A DNA stretch of 64,000 nucleotides from Paenibacillus pasadenensis (lineage in GTDB: Bacteria > Bacillota > Bacilli > Paenibacillales > Paenibacillaceae), in the NCBI RefSeq assembly GCF_023715725.1, contig NZ_JAMBOT010000004.1, positions 372,001 to 436,000 on the forward strand, written 5' to 3'. The notes below the pieces were generated by a model. The model was not told where the DNA came from. It searched no databases and saw only the letters and a list, made by a program, of their open reading frames with translations. The position numbers were made by a program, and so were the translations under genes. Positions 25,892 to 36,500 of the stretch are shown piece by piece (the first letter of the stretch is position 1; every line of letters begins with the position of its first letter).

Positions 25892-28084
25892 TTATCCATA
25901 AGTGACGTTTACATCGTCCACATAAAATACTCCGCCCGCGTCGTCTTCAAGAGCTCTGAGAATGACTAATACTCGGGCATAAGCAGTTTGTGGAGGTGTA
26001 GTTTTTTGGAGCTGCATGTTACTAAAAGAGCCGTTTGTCGTTCCAGCCAGATCCGTTACAGAAGCATCAATAATTTGTCCTGAAGCGTTGTAATAATCGA
26101 CATAAAGCTGTACTTTCGCTTTATATAGACTCTGAATATTGACAGAAGCTTTGACCTTCAGCAATTTATTCGGCTCTGCTTTCACAAATTGATGTATACC
26201 CCTAATATCATGCTGCTTTACCCACCATGCAGATAGCTTAAAACTCCGATTCCCCTCGAATAAAGGCGACACGACTTGCGTTCCCTGGGCTTTGATTCGT
26301 TTAATTAAATTGCCGTTCAAATCATATTTGTAAGCGGCAAAGACGGCTGCGTTTGCCTGTTTTTGCTGGATGAATAATAATTGTCCTGAATTGTTATACT
26401 CATAAATCGCGGATTGGCCGGCTTGAGACGGGTTGACTCCCCACTTGTCTGAACTAACATCACGAATCAAGTTCCAAGCAGAGCTTAGTTCACGGTTCGA
26501 TTGCTCAAATTTAGAATCTATTAGTAATCCGTCGGAATTACCGTAATTCATATCCATTGACTCCACTAAGATGGAACCCGCGCCGTTTACACCCGTTGAA
26601 CGAATAATGATGTACACCTTTGCCGCAATTGCATCCGTTGGAACAACACCGGAGCTGGATAATGTGACATATTCGTCTCGTACAATGGCGTGATCCAGAA
26701 CATGAGCGTTCACGATTCCGTTAACGCCAATAAAATCAATATACAGCTGAACTTTTGCATTGTTTAAACTTTCTACTTTAAGCCTGGACTTTATATGATA
26801 CGGTTTCCCAGGAGCCAACTGAACAGACTGATTAATGGAAACATAGCCGTTAGCATTAATTCCAGAGCCTTGAATTCTCTGAACTCTCTTCCCTTCCGAA
26901 TTAATTGGAGTTTCAAATGCAGATTGACTTGCTTGCCAGTTCCAAATATCCCAGCCTTCAGCCACTCCGTTACTTGGATACGGCTTGTTAAAGTTTGGAT
27001 TATACAGAATGGATTCAGGGAGCGCCTGTTGGTTCTGATTAAATTCGACTGAATCAACAAAGACTTCTCCTTGGGCATTATTGCTTAAAGAACGAATAAG
27101 TATGTGAACTCTAGCAAACTTTGTCCCTGTTGGAACGACCCCGCTATTGCTTAACGTAATGAACCTGTCTGTCACAAATGAATGCTCGGTTATGTTGCTG
27201 CCAGTGTATCCCGCGTCTCCTTCAAAATCGACATACATTTGTACTTTTGCTTGAGATAAGCTAGATATCCTAATTCTTGATTGAACGTTAAAAGGTTTAC
27301 CCGCGCTTACTTGAATGTATTGGAATATACCTACATTTCCGTTAGGCGCTATACCAGATCCGCCAATTTTCTGATAGCCGTTTCCTTCTGGGGTAGTCAA
27401 TTTCTCATAAGAAGCTGCATTCGCTTGCCAGTTTACACTATACCATCCATTTATCACTCCGGTGGGTGTGTTTGAGTAGCGCTGAAAATCGGAATTATAG
27501 ATTTGAGAGGTTTCTTTGTAGTCTATGTTCAGATAGTCTACTTGTACAACGCCGGAGCCGCTGGAGCCTTGAGAACGGATCAAGATATATATTCTGGCTT
27601 TTGAAGTTCCTTTTGGGACGGTACCGCTCGTAGTTAACGTAATGAACCCACCAGTTGCTTTAGCATGATCAACTACATCGTAACCCGTTGTTCCGCTTCC
27701 ATTACTAAAATCCACATACATCTGAACGATTGCATTTTGAAGATTCTCGACATGTATTCTTGATTGCAGCGTATAGGGTTTTCCCGGCTCAACGTCAATA
27801 ATTTGACTTACACCAACGATTTCATTGGTATTAATATTTGCTCCTGTAACTCTTTGTATCTTCACACCGTTGTAATCCGTTAACGTTTCAAAAGAAGCCT
27901 GGCCTGAGCTCCAGTTGATCGGACTCCAGAAATCAGCTAAGCCATTAGTACCTGTATAGTCATTAAAATCAGGATTCTGAATAACCTTACTATCAGTAGA
28001 GTTAGCAGAGGCTGTCGGATAGACAGCCAAAGACGGAGTGACCAGCATTAACATTAACAGAAATAAAAGAACTTTCTTTTGCAT
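25892..28084 (-). CDS. Secreted satellite protein: four CBM-like repeats plus YD hairpin
   Basis: 730 residues. Signal peptide 1-28 (KKVLLFLLMLMLVTPSLAVY). Three ~155-residue repeats (36-190, 195-348, 358-514), each with a start like NPDFNDYTGTNGLADFW, a middle AIVQMYVDF and an end ARIYILIRS..G.VQVD, as in beta-sandwich carbohydrate-binding modules. A YD hairpin follows at 558-600 (YEYNNSGQLLFIQQ, then YKYDLNGNLIKR). A partial fourth repeat is at 605-729. The hairpin is the element shared with the neighbouring secreted proteins and with the RHS shells. Last gene of the downstream operon, 13 bp after the previous one. Confidence 0.75.
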   Translation of the reverse strand: MQKKVLLFLLMLMLVTPSLAVYPTASANSTDSKVIQNPDFNDYTGTNGLADFWSPINWSSGQASFETLTDYNGVKIQRVTGANINTNEIVGVSQIIDVEPGKPYTLQSRIHVENLQNAIVQMYVDFSNGSGTTGYDVVDHAKATGGFITLTTSGTVPKGTSKARIYILIRSQGSSGSGVVQVDYLNIDYKETSQIYNSDFQRYSNTPTGVINGWYSVNWQANAASYEKLTTPEGNGYQKIGGSGIAPNGNVGIFQYIQVSAGKPFNVQSRIRISSLSQAKVQMYVDFEGDAGYTGSNITEHSFVTDRFITLSNSGVVPTGTKFARVHILIRSLSNNAQGEVFVDSVEFNQNQQALPESILYNPNFNKPYPSNGVAEGWDIWNWQASQSAFETPINSEGKRVQRIQGSGINANGYVSINQSVQLAPGKPYHIKSRLKVESLNNAKVQLYIDFIGVNGIVNAHVLDHAIVRDEYVTLSSSGVVPTDAIAAKVYIIIRSTGVNGAGSILVESMDMNYGNSDGLLIDSKFEQSNRELSSAWNLIRDVSSDKWGVNPSQAGQSAIYEYNNSGQLLFIQQKQANAAVFAAYKYDLNGNLIKRIKAQGTQVVSPLFEGNRSFKLSAWWVKQHDIRGIHQFVKAEPNKLLKVKASVNIQSLYKAKVQLYVDYYNASGQIIDASVTDLAGTTNGSFSNMQLQKTTPPQTAYARVLVILRALEDDAGGVFYVDDVNVTYG

Positions 28085-28097
28085 ATTTACCCTGCTC

Positions 28098-29801
28098 TCA
28101 ATTTTTAGTTATAGAAAATGAATCAACTGAAAAGTCCACAGAAGCGTTTGCTGTCGAAGCAGCCGCATGAATATGGATTCGCGCTTTTACAGCATTTACC
28201 GGTGCCGTAAACGTTCCGGTAACGTTTATCCAGCCATTGGTAGTTTGACTCATTTCAATGGGAAACGAGTACTCCATGATTTCTCCAGCAGCGTTGTAGT
28301 ATTGCATGACCACTTGAAATTTGGCATTCTGGATGGATTTAATCGACAGACGCCCATTCACTGTGTAAGCCGTATTGCCCAGTACCCCAATGTCCTGAAC
28401 AATATTTATATATCCTCCGGCCCCCATGCCGCTCGCTGCTATTCTCTGACTTTTAGTCCCTGCAGCAACTCCGCTTGTCATTACCTCGTAGGTGCCTTCA
28501 ACGCCAGCACCGTAAAACATTCTCCAGCCGTCAGCGACTCCGTTAAACCCAAGAAAATCTTCGAACCCGGAATTGCTAAGTAAGTTAGCTGTGCTGCCTT
28601 TAGCCATGGTTATGCTATCTGCCAGAAAATCAATAGAACTATTAGCTGCAGTTGCTGTTCCATGAATATGGATTCGCGCTTTTACAGCGGTGGCCGATGT
28701 AGTAAATGCTCCTCCAACAGTTACCCATCCATTTGTAGAATGAGTGAGCTCGGCGGGAACCGCTTCTCCTACCAATGCTCCAGAATTATTAAAATATTGC
28801 ATTACGATTTGGAATTTAGCGCGGTTAATGGACTTAATCCACACTCTTCCGTTTACCGCGTACGTAGTGTTTCCGGCAACAGCAACGTCCTGCACAACAT
28901 TTAAGTATCCGCCGGTTCCCATTCCGTTTACGGCTAAACGCTGGCTCTTAATTCCAGAAGCCGCATCGTTTGTCGCAACCTCAAAGGTCCCCGCCATTCC
29001 AGAACCCTCAAACTTCCTCCAGCCGTCTGCAACCCCGTTCAGCCTCTGATTGCTTTCAAAACCGGGATTACTAAGCATATTGAAAACGGTACTTTGAGTG
29101 ATCGTCATGCTATCTGCCAGAAAATCAATGGAGGCGTTGGCTGCGGTAGCTGTTCCGTGAATATGAATACGCGCTATTACCGCACTTGATGGAGGAGTAT
29201 TTATTCCGCTTATACTAACCCAATCATTTGTAGCCTTACTAAGTTCAACCGGTACGGAATCTCCGACTAAAGTTCCTGCCGAGTTATAGTACTGCATCAC
29301 GATCTGAAACTTTGCATTGTTAATCGACTTTATCCAAATTCGTCCATTGAAAGCATACGATTTATTTCCCATGATGGCCACGTCCTGGACAACATTTAAA
29401 TATCCTCCGGCTCCCATGCCGTTTACTGCCACCCTCTGGCTTTTCGCCCCGGCGGGTGCCTCACTTGAAATTACCTCGTAAGTACCTCCGACACCTGAAC
29501 CGTCAAAGCTCCTCCAGCCGTCAGCCACTCCGTTTGTGCCCGTATATTTTTCGAAGCCTCCATTTACTAAAAAGTTTCTCGTCTCTTTTCTAAATTTTTT
29601 CGATTTAAGATTACCGTTTGAGTCATACGCAAAATCAGTCGCGAATACGTACTCTCCTTTAGGAGATTCAGTTTTAATGAGCTGGTTGGACTCGTTGTAG
29701 TGATAGTTAAGCGAGTTATCCCCCGCAGATGCTGCGGGAATCGTATTGAGAAAGATAAACCAAATTATGAAAAAACTTAGAAACGCCTTTTTCGGCGGCA
29801 T
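28098..29801 (-). CDS. Secreted satellite protein: YD hairpin plus three CBM-like repeats
   Basis: 567 residues, ATG behind TGGAGGAAATTTA. Signal peptide 1-26 (FLSFFIIWFIFLNTIPAASA). YD hairpin at 31-70 (YHYNESNQLIKTESP, FAYDSNGNLKSKK). Then three ~160-residue repeats, each beginning NGGFEKYTGTNGVADGW-like, with YLNVVQDVA, KFQIVMQYYNSAG and ARIHIHGTA blocks, resembling CBM4_9/CBM-like sandwiches. Here the hairpin precedes the repeats. Probable role: exported binding module associated with the RHS proteins (inference). Confidence 0.75.
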   Translation of the reverse strand: MPPKKAFLSFFIIWFIFLNTIPAASAGDNSLNYHYNESNQLIKTESPKGEYVFATDFAYDSNGNLKSKKFRKETRNFLVNGGFEKYTGTNGVADGWRSFDGSGVGGTYEVISSEAPAGAKSQRVAVNGMGAGGYLNVVQDVAIMGNKSYAFNGRIWIKSINNAKFQIVMQYYNSAGTLVGDSVPVELSKATNDWVSISGINTPPSSAVIARIHIHGTATAANASIDFLADSMTITQSTVFNMLSNPGFESNQRLNGVADGWRKFEGSGMAGTFEVATNDAASGIKSQRLAVNGMGTGGYLNVVQDVAVAGNTTYAVNGRVWIKSINRAKFQIVMQYFNNSGALVGEAVPAELTHSTNGWVTVGGAFTTSATAVKARIHIHGTATAANSSIDFLADSITMAKGSTANLLSNSGFEDFLGFNGVADGWRMFYGAGVEGTYEVMTSGVAAGTKSQRIAASGMGAGGYINIVQDIGVLGNTAYTVNGRLSIKSIQNAKFQVVMQYYNAAGEIMEYSFPIEMSQTTNGWINVTGTFTAPVNAVKARIHIHAAASTANASVDFSVDSFSITKN

Positions 29802-29833
29802 TAAATTTCCTCCATTAACCGTTATTCGACTAC

Positions 29834-31777
29834 TTACGCATCATATTTCTTCAACAAATTACCATTCTCATCATAGTCAAAAATAATTTGCTCGCCGGTC
29901 GGATATTGAATACGAATTAACCTGCCTGCTGCATCATAGTGGTATTCAATTTTTCCTAAGATTTTGACAGGAAGGTCCAATTGGCTTTGCGGAACTACTT
30001 CTTTTGGCACCAATTGGCTCGACCAGGAAAGCTTGCTTGCCGCTCCACCTGTATTTTCAAAATATTCAATGACAATATCATATTTATTTCCCGTAATAAG
30101 CTGAATGGCTGCGCTTGTTCTTTCTCCAGCAAATATCCGCCAATCATCAATAAGTAATTTCCCATTGACCCAAAGTCTGACGCCGTCATCTGCATCTAAA
30201 TAAAAAATATAGTCGCCATCGTGACGAGGAGTAATCGTTCCCGACCAACGTACAGAAGAATAGTCTTGAGACATATTGTGAACTGAACCTGAAGACCAGC
30301 TAAAATTGACAACAGGATCAACTTTAGCGACGACCATTTTTTCTAAATGAATATTATTGTAATACTGTCCTTGCAAGCCCACACCCGCTTTTTCGGTTGG
30401 GGGAAACAAACGGCTCTTGGGTACATTCTCAACTGTTTGGGAGGCGCTTTTCCAAGCTAATTTAACGGACGAATCCCCCAGATTTTCGTAATATTCTATT
30501 TTAATTTTGTATTGTCTATCCTTCACAAGCTTAATTGGTTTGCTTGTTCGCTCGGTAGCAATGGTTTGCCAGCTGTCAATTATTAATTGACCGTCAACCC
30601 ATAATCGTACGCCATCATCGGAATCTAGCATAAACGTATATTCTTCGCTGTAACGGGGGCTTATCGCGCCTGTCCATCTTATGGAATATGTATCGGGAAG
30701 AATATCGCTTGAAGGGGAGGCATTTTGCCAAGCGAAATTGACCATTGAATCAATCTTGGTGAATTTCAGATTCGATAAGTCGATATTATCGAAGTACTCA
30801 CCTTTCAGTCCCACTCCGCTTCCATCCATTGCAGGGTACAATTGACTCGCCGGAATAATCTCGCTTGCTTGGCTTGGACTAGCCCATTCCATTACAATCG
30901 TAGATCCTTCCTTATTTTCATAATATTCCAGAACAATATTGTAGCTGTATCCTGCCTTTAGACTTATGGAACTGCTTGTTAAACTTGTAGCCTGCGGCTT
31001 CCAGCTATCGAGAATTAGAGCATCGTTTACCCACAAACGAACTCCATCATCAGCAAGAAGAGAAAAGGAATAATTTTCGGAATATCGAGGCTTTATTTTA
31101 CCGCTCCAACGAACGGAAAATCGATCTGCGTTAATCTTAGAGTCAGGTGAATTTAAACCCCAGAGAAAATGGACTTGAGGATCCGTGCGAACCATCTCTA
31201 ATTGTTTAAAATCTTTTGAATTGTAATATTCTCCTTTTAGCCCTGAACCGACGGATTCAACCGGTTGAGAGAATTGAGAAGCAGGTACTGTTTCTTTGTT
31301 CTGGCTGGCACTGGACCATCTTAATTCCGCTGCAGCTCCCTCTTTGTTTTCAAAATACTCCAGTTTTATATCGTATTTAGTCGACTTCTCCAGCGAAATA
31401 GAAGTACTCGTAAATTCGCCTGCTTGCACATTCCATCGATCTAAAATTAACTGATTGTTCACCCACAGCCGTACCCCATCATCTGCGACGATATAAAACG
31501 TATAACTTTCACTGTATTTCGGTTCAATCTTTCCCGTAAATCTAGCCGAAAATGTTTCAGGTTCTATAGTTGTATTTGGAGAATTAAGACCCCAGTGAAA
31601 ATTAATGGACGATTCAACCTTGGAAAGCTTTAAATTAGTTAAATTTTTATTATCGTAATACTCCGCTTTTAAACCAGGGGCACTATTGGCTGAACTAATT
31701 TGAGGCTTGTAAGTAAGAATAGAAAACAAGCCGACTAATAGAATTAAGGTAAGGTACACGGATTTATGATTAACCAA
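29834..31777 (-). CDS. Secreted satellite protein: four PA14 domains plus YD hairpin
   Basis: 647 residues from a TTG behind AAGGGGGAGCAGTT. Hydrophobic signal segment ~8-30. Four PA14 domains of ~150 residues, each with GLKAEYYDNKNLTNLK-like entry, RFTGKIEPKYSESYTFYI, DDGVRLWVNNQLILD and KLEYFENKEGAAAELRW. The C-terminal YD hairpin (609-646) reads YHYDAAGRLIRIQYPTGEQ then FDYDENGNLLKK. PA14 domains bind glycans in adhesins and glycosidases. No enzyme domain is present. Confidence 0.85.
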   Translation of the reverse strand: MVNHKSVYLTLILLVGLFSILTYKPQISSANSAPGLKAEYYDNKNLTNLKLSKVESSINFHWGLNSPNTTIEPETFSARFTGKIEPKYSESYTFYIVADDGVRLWVNNQLILDRWNVQAGEFTSTSISLEKSTKYDIKLEYFENKEGAAAELRWSSASQNKETVPASQFSQPVESVGSGLKGEYYNSKDFKQLEMVRTDPQVHFLWGLNSPDSKINADRFSVRWSGKIKPRYSENYSFSLLADDGVRLWVNDALILDSWKPQATSLTSSSISLKAGYSYNIVLEYYENKEGSTIVMEWASPSQASEIIPASQLYPAMDGSGVGLKGEYFDNIDLSNLKFTKIDSMVNFAWQNASPSSDILPDTYSIRWTGAISPRYSEEYTFMLDSDDGVRLWVDGQLIIDSWQTIATERTSKPIKLVKDRQYKIKIEYYENLGDSSVKLAWKSASQTVENVPKSRLFPPTEKAGVGLQGQYYNNIHLEKMVVAKVDPVVNFSWSSGSVHNMSQDYSSVRWSGTITPRHDGDYIFYLDADDGVRLWVNGKLLIDDWRIFAGERTSAAIQLITGNKYDIVIEYFENTGGAASKLSWSSQLVPKEVVPQSQLDLPVKILGKIEYHYDAAGRLIRIQYPTGEQIIFDYDENGNLLKKYDA

Positions 31778-31825
31778 AACTGCTCCCCCTTCGCGTTATC
31801 CAATATGTCTTTCTCTTCGGATTAA

Positions 31826-32730
31826 GAGCTTATTTCAAAATAGTTGGGTAATAAAGGGTACGAGGTGATGAGTGATGCGAATCAAAACCTGGACCCATTC
31901 CGATGAATTTTTTGGAAATGATGATTAAGGATGAACTTCCGAAACCCACCAAACGAGATTCCAACCGAACCTATAAGCGAAAGCCGGGCGGTGGTCGAAA
32001 ACCAACCGACTTAAAGAACGTGTAGGAAGGCATCCTGTTCGTGCTCCGTACCGACTGCCAATGGAACACTGTTCCTCGTGAATACGGCAGTTCGAGTACC
32101 CTCCATCGCTATTTTCAACGTTGGACCGAGGACGGTTTCTTTGAGCGGATCTGGCTAATCGGTCTACAGATGTACGATGAATGGGAGGGCATCGGCTGGG
32201 AATGGACGAGTATAGATGGCAGCTTGGTGAAAGCGCCGCTTGCTCTTGAAGCCGTTGGGAAAAACCCAACGGATCGGGGAAAAAAGGGACGAAGAGAAGC
32301 GTAAGGGTTGACCAAAATGGGCTTCCGCTGGCTATCATCATTGATGGAGCCAACCGACATGATGTCAAACTTCTTGAAGAAACCTTGGATCATCTGATCC
32401 TTGAGCCCCGGACAACGACACGACAACCTCAATTGTGTGCGGATGCAGGATATCAGGGGGAAACAGCCCATCAGCAGGTCATCGACCACGGATTTATCCC
32501 TCACATTCGCTCACGAGGCGATGAAAAGAAAGAGAAACAAGAAGGCAAAAGCCCGCGTCGCTGGGTCGTGGAAGTGCTATTTTCATGGCTCAATCGCTTC
32601 TGTAAGATACTGGTTTGTTTTGAAAAGAAGGCCCGTAACTATTTAGAGCTTCTTCACTTCGCCTGCACTCTTATTGTCTGGAGAAAAATAATCCTGTTTA
32701 TGCTCTCTAATTTTATTTTGGGACAGATTC
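31826..32730 (+). mobile_element. IS5/IS427-type insertion sequence, 905 bp
   Basis: Imperfect terminal inverted repeats (GAGCTTATTTCAAAATA at the left; GAATCTGTCCCAAAATA read inward from the right). The direct TAA target duplication at 31823-31825 and 32731-32733 fits the TNA targets of the group. Removing the element and one TAA restores a continuous minus-strand reading frame, which fixes both ends to the base. Confidence 0.85.
31875..32730 (+). pseudogene. Degenerate IS5-family transposase with -1 frameshift signal
   Basis: The first frame starts MRIKTWTHSDEF and is broken by an extra T in a T6 run (31908-31913) and by a TAG at 32023-32025. It then continues LRTDCQWNTVPREYGSSS to DRGKKG. 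A classical A_AAA_AAG slippery heptamer at 32280-32286 shifts -1 into the DDE part (LAIIIDGANRHDVKLLEETL, LCADAGYQGE, PRRWVVEVLFSWLNRF). The second frame has lost its stop and reads through the right end. The frameshift site is intact, but the transposase should be inactive. Confidence 0.8.
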
Positions 32731-32835
32731 TAAGTTACCATTTTCTTCATAGTAAAAATATATGGTTACTCCAGACGAATACTTGATAGATTCCAATCTA
32801 TTTGCGGCATCGTAGTGATAGATCGCTGACTTAGA
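32731..32835 (-). pseudogene. Remnant of an NBR1-Ig/YD satellite gene, split by the IS
   Basis: The fragment reads SKSAIYHYDAANRLESIKYS then FYYEENGNL and matches the C-terminal YD hairpin of the gene at 50925-52202. The rest of its tail (IRRERHIG and a stop at 31796-31798) lies on the other side of the IS. Everything upstream of the hairpin (signal peptide and Ig domains) is missing, so the gene was already truncated or was deleted later. Confidence 0.8.
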
Positions 32836-32872
32836 CACCATCAGCATATTCATGCAGTAACCCTCACGTAAG

Positions 32873-33106
32873 TCAGTCCTTAAAAATTACCATCAGAATA
32901 TTATTTAAATTAGAAATCAACAATATAGCTATTCCTAAACACCGATACCATATCTTCGTTTTTTTTGAGGGAACTTTTGTGGTAATTTCATTATCATTAT
33001 ACACACTGTACCCATTCATATATTTAAAAGAATACTTCCCAAATTTCCACATAAGAACCGGAAAAAAAATAAATAACAATCCAGTTACGGAAAAGAAAAT
33101 CGCCAA
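32873..33106 (-). CDS. Small membrane protein, immunity-like
   Basis: 77 residues from a TTG behind GAGGTAAACTAA; the ribosome binding site overlaps the stop of the gene before it. Two membrane segments (FFSVTGLLFIFFPVLMW and CLGIAILLISNLNNILMVIF) around a polar loop. No family recognised. Its position after the RHS gene and the 123-residue membrane protein suggests a toxin-immunity cassette. Confidence 0.6.
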   Translation of the reverse strand: MAIFFSVTGLLFIFFPVLMWKFGKYSFKYMNGYSVYNDNEITTKVPSKKTKIWYRCLGIAILLISNLNNILMVIFKD

Positions 33107-33111
33107 TTAGT

Positions 33112-33483
33112 TTACCTCATCTCTTTTTTTAGTAAAAATAATAGTATAGAAAAAAACAATAAAAGAAAATCTATTCCCAAAACTTCAAAATTGAAATAAA
33201 AAATAATTAATTTAATTACCAAACAAAAAATAAGGTAAAAAGAAAATAACAAATATAATTTCTTGGTTTTATAATCAGATTTTTTTTTGAATAACAAAAA
33301 TATGTGAGCCATAATCATAGCAGTATAAGCAAAAACATTAACAAAAATAAATATTTTAAACGAAGGAATTACCGAATTGTAAACCATAGGACCATAAAAA
33401 AATACACTTATAAGATTGAATGAAGAGTATGAAAGTAAAAGGATAAGAATTATTTTAGAAAAAATAAATAACATTTTTTTCAT
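33112..33483 (-). CDS. Membrane protein, candidate immunity protein of the first RHS
   Basis: 123 residues with four hydrophobic helices (FIFSKIILILLLSYSSFNLI at the start, LLLFFSILLFLLKK at the end). ATG behind GAGGTGATATT. Clearly paralogous to the protein at 55135-55518: both have YGPMVYNSVIPSFK / YDPLVYQSSIPSFK and a lone charged C-terminus. It is the first gene after the RHS gene at 33548-38671, the place where immunity genes of RHS toxins normally lie. Confidence 0.65.
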   Translation of the reverse strand: MKKMLFIFSKIILILLLSYSSFNLISVFFYGPMVYNSVIPSFKIFIFVNVFAYTAMIMAHIFLLFKKKSDYKTKKLYLLFSFYLIFCLVIKLIIFYFNFEVLGIDFLLLFFSILLFLLKKEMR

Positions 33484-33506
33484 AATATCACCTCATTGTA
33501 AAAATG

Positions 33507-33538
33507 TTTAATGGAGATACATATGTATCTCCATTAAA
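33507..33538. terminator. 32-bp perfect palindrome after the RHS gene
   Basis: TTTAATGGAGATACAT followed at once by its exact complement. On the minus strand it is followed by AAACATTTTT, so it can act as a weak terminator between RHS and its downstream genes, limiting but perhaps not abolishing read-through. Confidence 0.55.
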
Positions 33539-33547
33539 TAAAGCAAA

Positions 33548-36500
33548 TTATAAGCTAGGTCTCCGGTGATCAAAAATACCATGGACCCCCCAGCCAGTAA
33601 AACCAACAACTTTCTGATTATGGGTTACAAAAGTAGCAAAGTAATCTACATTGAATTGATTTATACTCGCAATAGTCGTTTTTGTACCTGCCGCAGGTAC
33701 CTCGCCGTTTCCGGTAACAACAATCATCATTTTTCCTACACGCCCTACTGGTAGACTCAATTCACCAATGAGATTACTGGCGATAGTACCATGAGTCTCA
33801 TTAAATTTCGATTGAGTTGAAATTAATTCACCTGTTGAGTCAGATTCCCTTGGTAAAGCATAATATACAGTATTATTCTGATCAATTCTAACAGTGATTT
33901 TTTCTTTATGCGTGCTACCTATTGTAGAACTATTATATTCCAAAACTTGAACAGTTTGAACTGAATCACTGGATTTTAGAAGTCCAGTTAAATGAGAATT
34001 TTCACTTCGTAATAATGCTGCTGAACTACTTTGAAGATCTCGCAGTCCTTTGTAATAGTTTTTCATATTGTTATCTTGCGAAACTCTATACATTCCGTCA
34101 AAATGTGACCAATTAGCTTTATATTGATTTAACTGAAGGTTAATATTAAAAAGCTCTTTAGATTCTGCTACGTTTCCTGTCGGATCAATATAAGCCAACG
34201 GATTATTATGCACATACGTATACAAATTCTGGCTCAACGGATTCGTCAATTCCCCTTTATACGAATCCTCCGTAATAAATCTGCCCATGCTCGGGTCATA
34301 CCAGCGCGCTCGTAAATACTGCAAGCCTGCTTTCGAATCCCAGTACTCACCTGAATATTGGAATGGATTGGATACCGTTTCCTGGGATGAGATCAGTCCT
34401 CCCCAAATATCATACTTATACTGGTTCAAGCTTACATTGCCTGTACTGTCCCTTAAATCCGTTACATCACCGTGGCCGTTTTGCAAATAGTACGTTTTCC
34501 CTTGCGCATCCTTACGGGCAATCAGTCCCTTGCCCCGGAGATATTGCACCGGATTTGTCGCAGCACCATTAACAATCGTCGCCTCGGCAATAATCTGCAC
34601 GCCGTCGTAATAGTACCGAAGCGTCTTTGTACCTTCCGTACGCTCTACCATCAGCCCGTCGCCGTTATATTTATACTGAATCTGCTCCCCGGCATCCTTC
34701 TTGGCACTGACAAGCTGATTGGATGCGTTGTACTGATAGTTGGTCTCCTCGGTTTGCAGCAAATCCCGGTTGCTCTGCAGCGCCTGACGGTTGCCTCGCA
34801 CATCATACGCATACAACTCGCTGAACTGGCTCGACGATGTAATCCGGTTCGAAGCGTCGTAGTCAAACGCATTCGTCTCCGTCTGCCCATGCTGATTTTC
34901 CGTACGCTGTTTGATATTCCCGTTCAAATCCCATTGGTACGAATAGGAGTGCAGCACGGTTCCGTTCGCTTTGGTTTGATTTAACGTAGACAACCGAAGC
35001 CCATCGTAGCTGTAGCTGCTCTTCACTCCGTTAACCTGCGAGATGCTTTTCAGCAAACTATTGTTGTAATACTCGTACGATGCTTCTATGGAGCTGCCGT
35101 TTTTCACGTTGGACAACCGGCTCATATCATCGTACGTATAATCCAGCACCAGTCCAAACGGATCTGTCATTTGGGAGCGCAAGCCTTGATTGTTGTACGT
35201 ATAGCTAATGAATTTACTGTCCGGGAACGTAACCTTTTCCAGCTCACCCGTTGCTAACTTATACGCATAACTCGTCGTTCCTGTTGAATCCTCCATCGAT
35301 TTTCTGCGGCCCGCTGCATCATACGTATACTTCACCGTCGCATCCGGCGCCTGTTTCGTCAGCAAATGATTCCGGTTGTTGTACACGAAGGTAAACGACT
35401 GGCCTTTTTTATCTTTTGATCCGACCACATTGCCCGCTTTGTCGTAATATGTTTTGCTTTCTTGGCTTTTCGGATCCGTTTCCTTAATCGGGCGGCCTAG
35501 CTCATCGTAGGCTTTCACAACCTTGTTGCCGTCTGGATAGATATGTTCAATCAAATTTCCGCCAAGAGAGTATTTATACGACGTTTTTTCTCCCGTTGGC
35601 TGCTGAACTCCCGTTAAGCGTCCTAGAGCATCATAGGAGTTTGTTGTCGTTTTCCAATTAAAATCGCTCAAAGTTAACACATTGCCGACATAATTATAGG
35701 TTTGCGAACTCGTACGCTCGAATCCGCTGCCTTTATTCAATTCCGTTAGGACCAGTTGACCTGCGATGTCATATATTTCACGGCTTTTTACTCCCGTTGC
35801 ATCTTCGACCGTCTTGGTGCGGTTAAGGCCATCATAGCTAACCGTCGCGGTTCCCCCGCCATTCGGAAACTCCGTCCGAATTAAACGGCCAAATTTGTCA
35901 TAAAAATAATTCGTCCGCTTTTGATTCGCACCTTCACTCCATTGCAGCCTGCCTAGGGCGTCATAACCCATTTTTTGCAGGGCTCGGTAGCTTCCGTCTT
36001 CGATGCCTTCTTCCACTTTTTGACCGATGGCGTCCCATTTAACACGGGTCGTAACTCCCGTCTCGTCTTTTACCGTCGCTTCATTAGCCGCATCGTTATA
36101 CGCTACGGTTGCAAAAGAGTCGTCTGGATTCGTTACCTTTGTCATTCGTCCTACTAAATCGTATTCGTACCTCGTGCTTCCGGTGTTATTCCCGTCCGTA
36201 AAGGAAGTCAGATTCCCCGTGGAAGGATTATAATCCGCTCTGGTTACAACCGTTTCAACGAGACCATCCACATTTTTGACCTGGACGGTTTGTTTGATTA
36301 AAAACCCTCCGCTGTACCCGTATTCATTCTCATATATCGTCTCTCTATTATCATCACTTACGATGACTTTGCCCGCATTACCAAACGAGTCGATGTTTTC
36401 ATACCGGGTTTTGGACATTAACGTTCCTTGCTGGTTGGTAGAGGAAACCTCGGTTACCGTTCCTTGCGCATTCCGATTAATCATCGTCGTCAGCGTCTGT

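Noticed and set aside
32115-32504. Minus-strand frame inside the IS
   Set aside because: Shadow of the transposase orfA/orfB; the plus strand carries the DDE transposase motifs.
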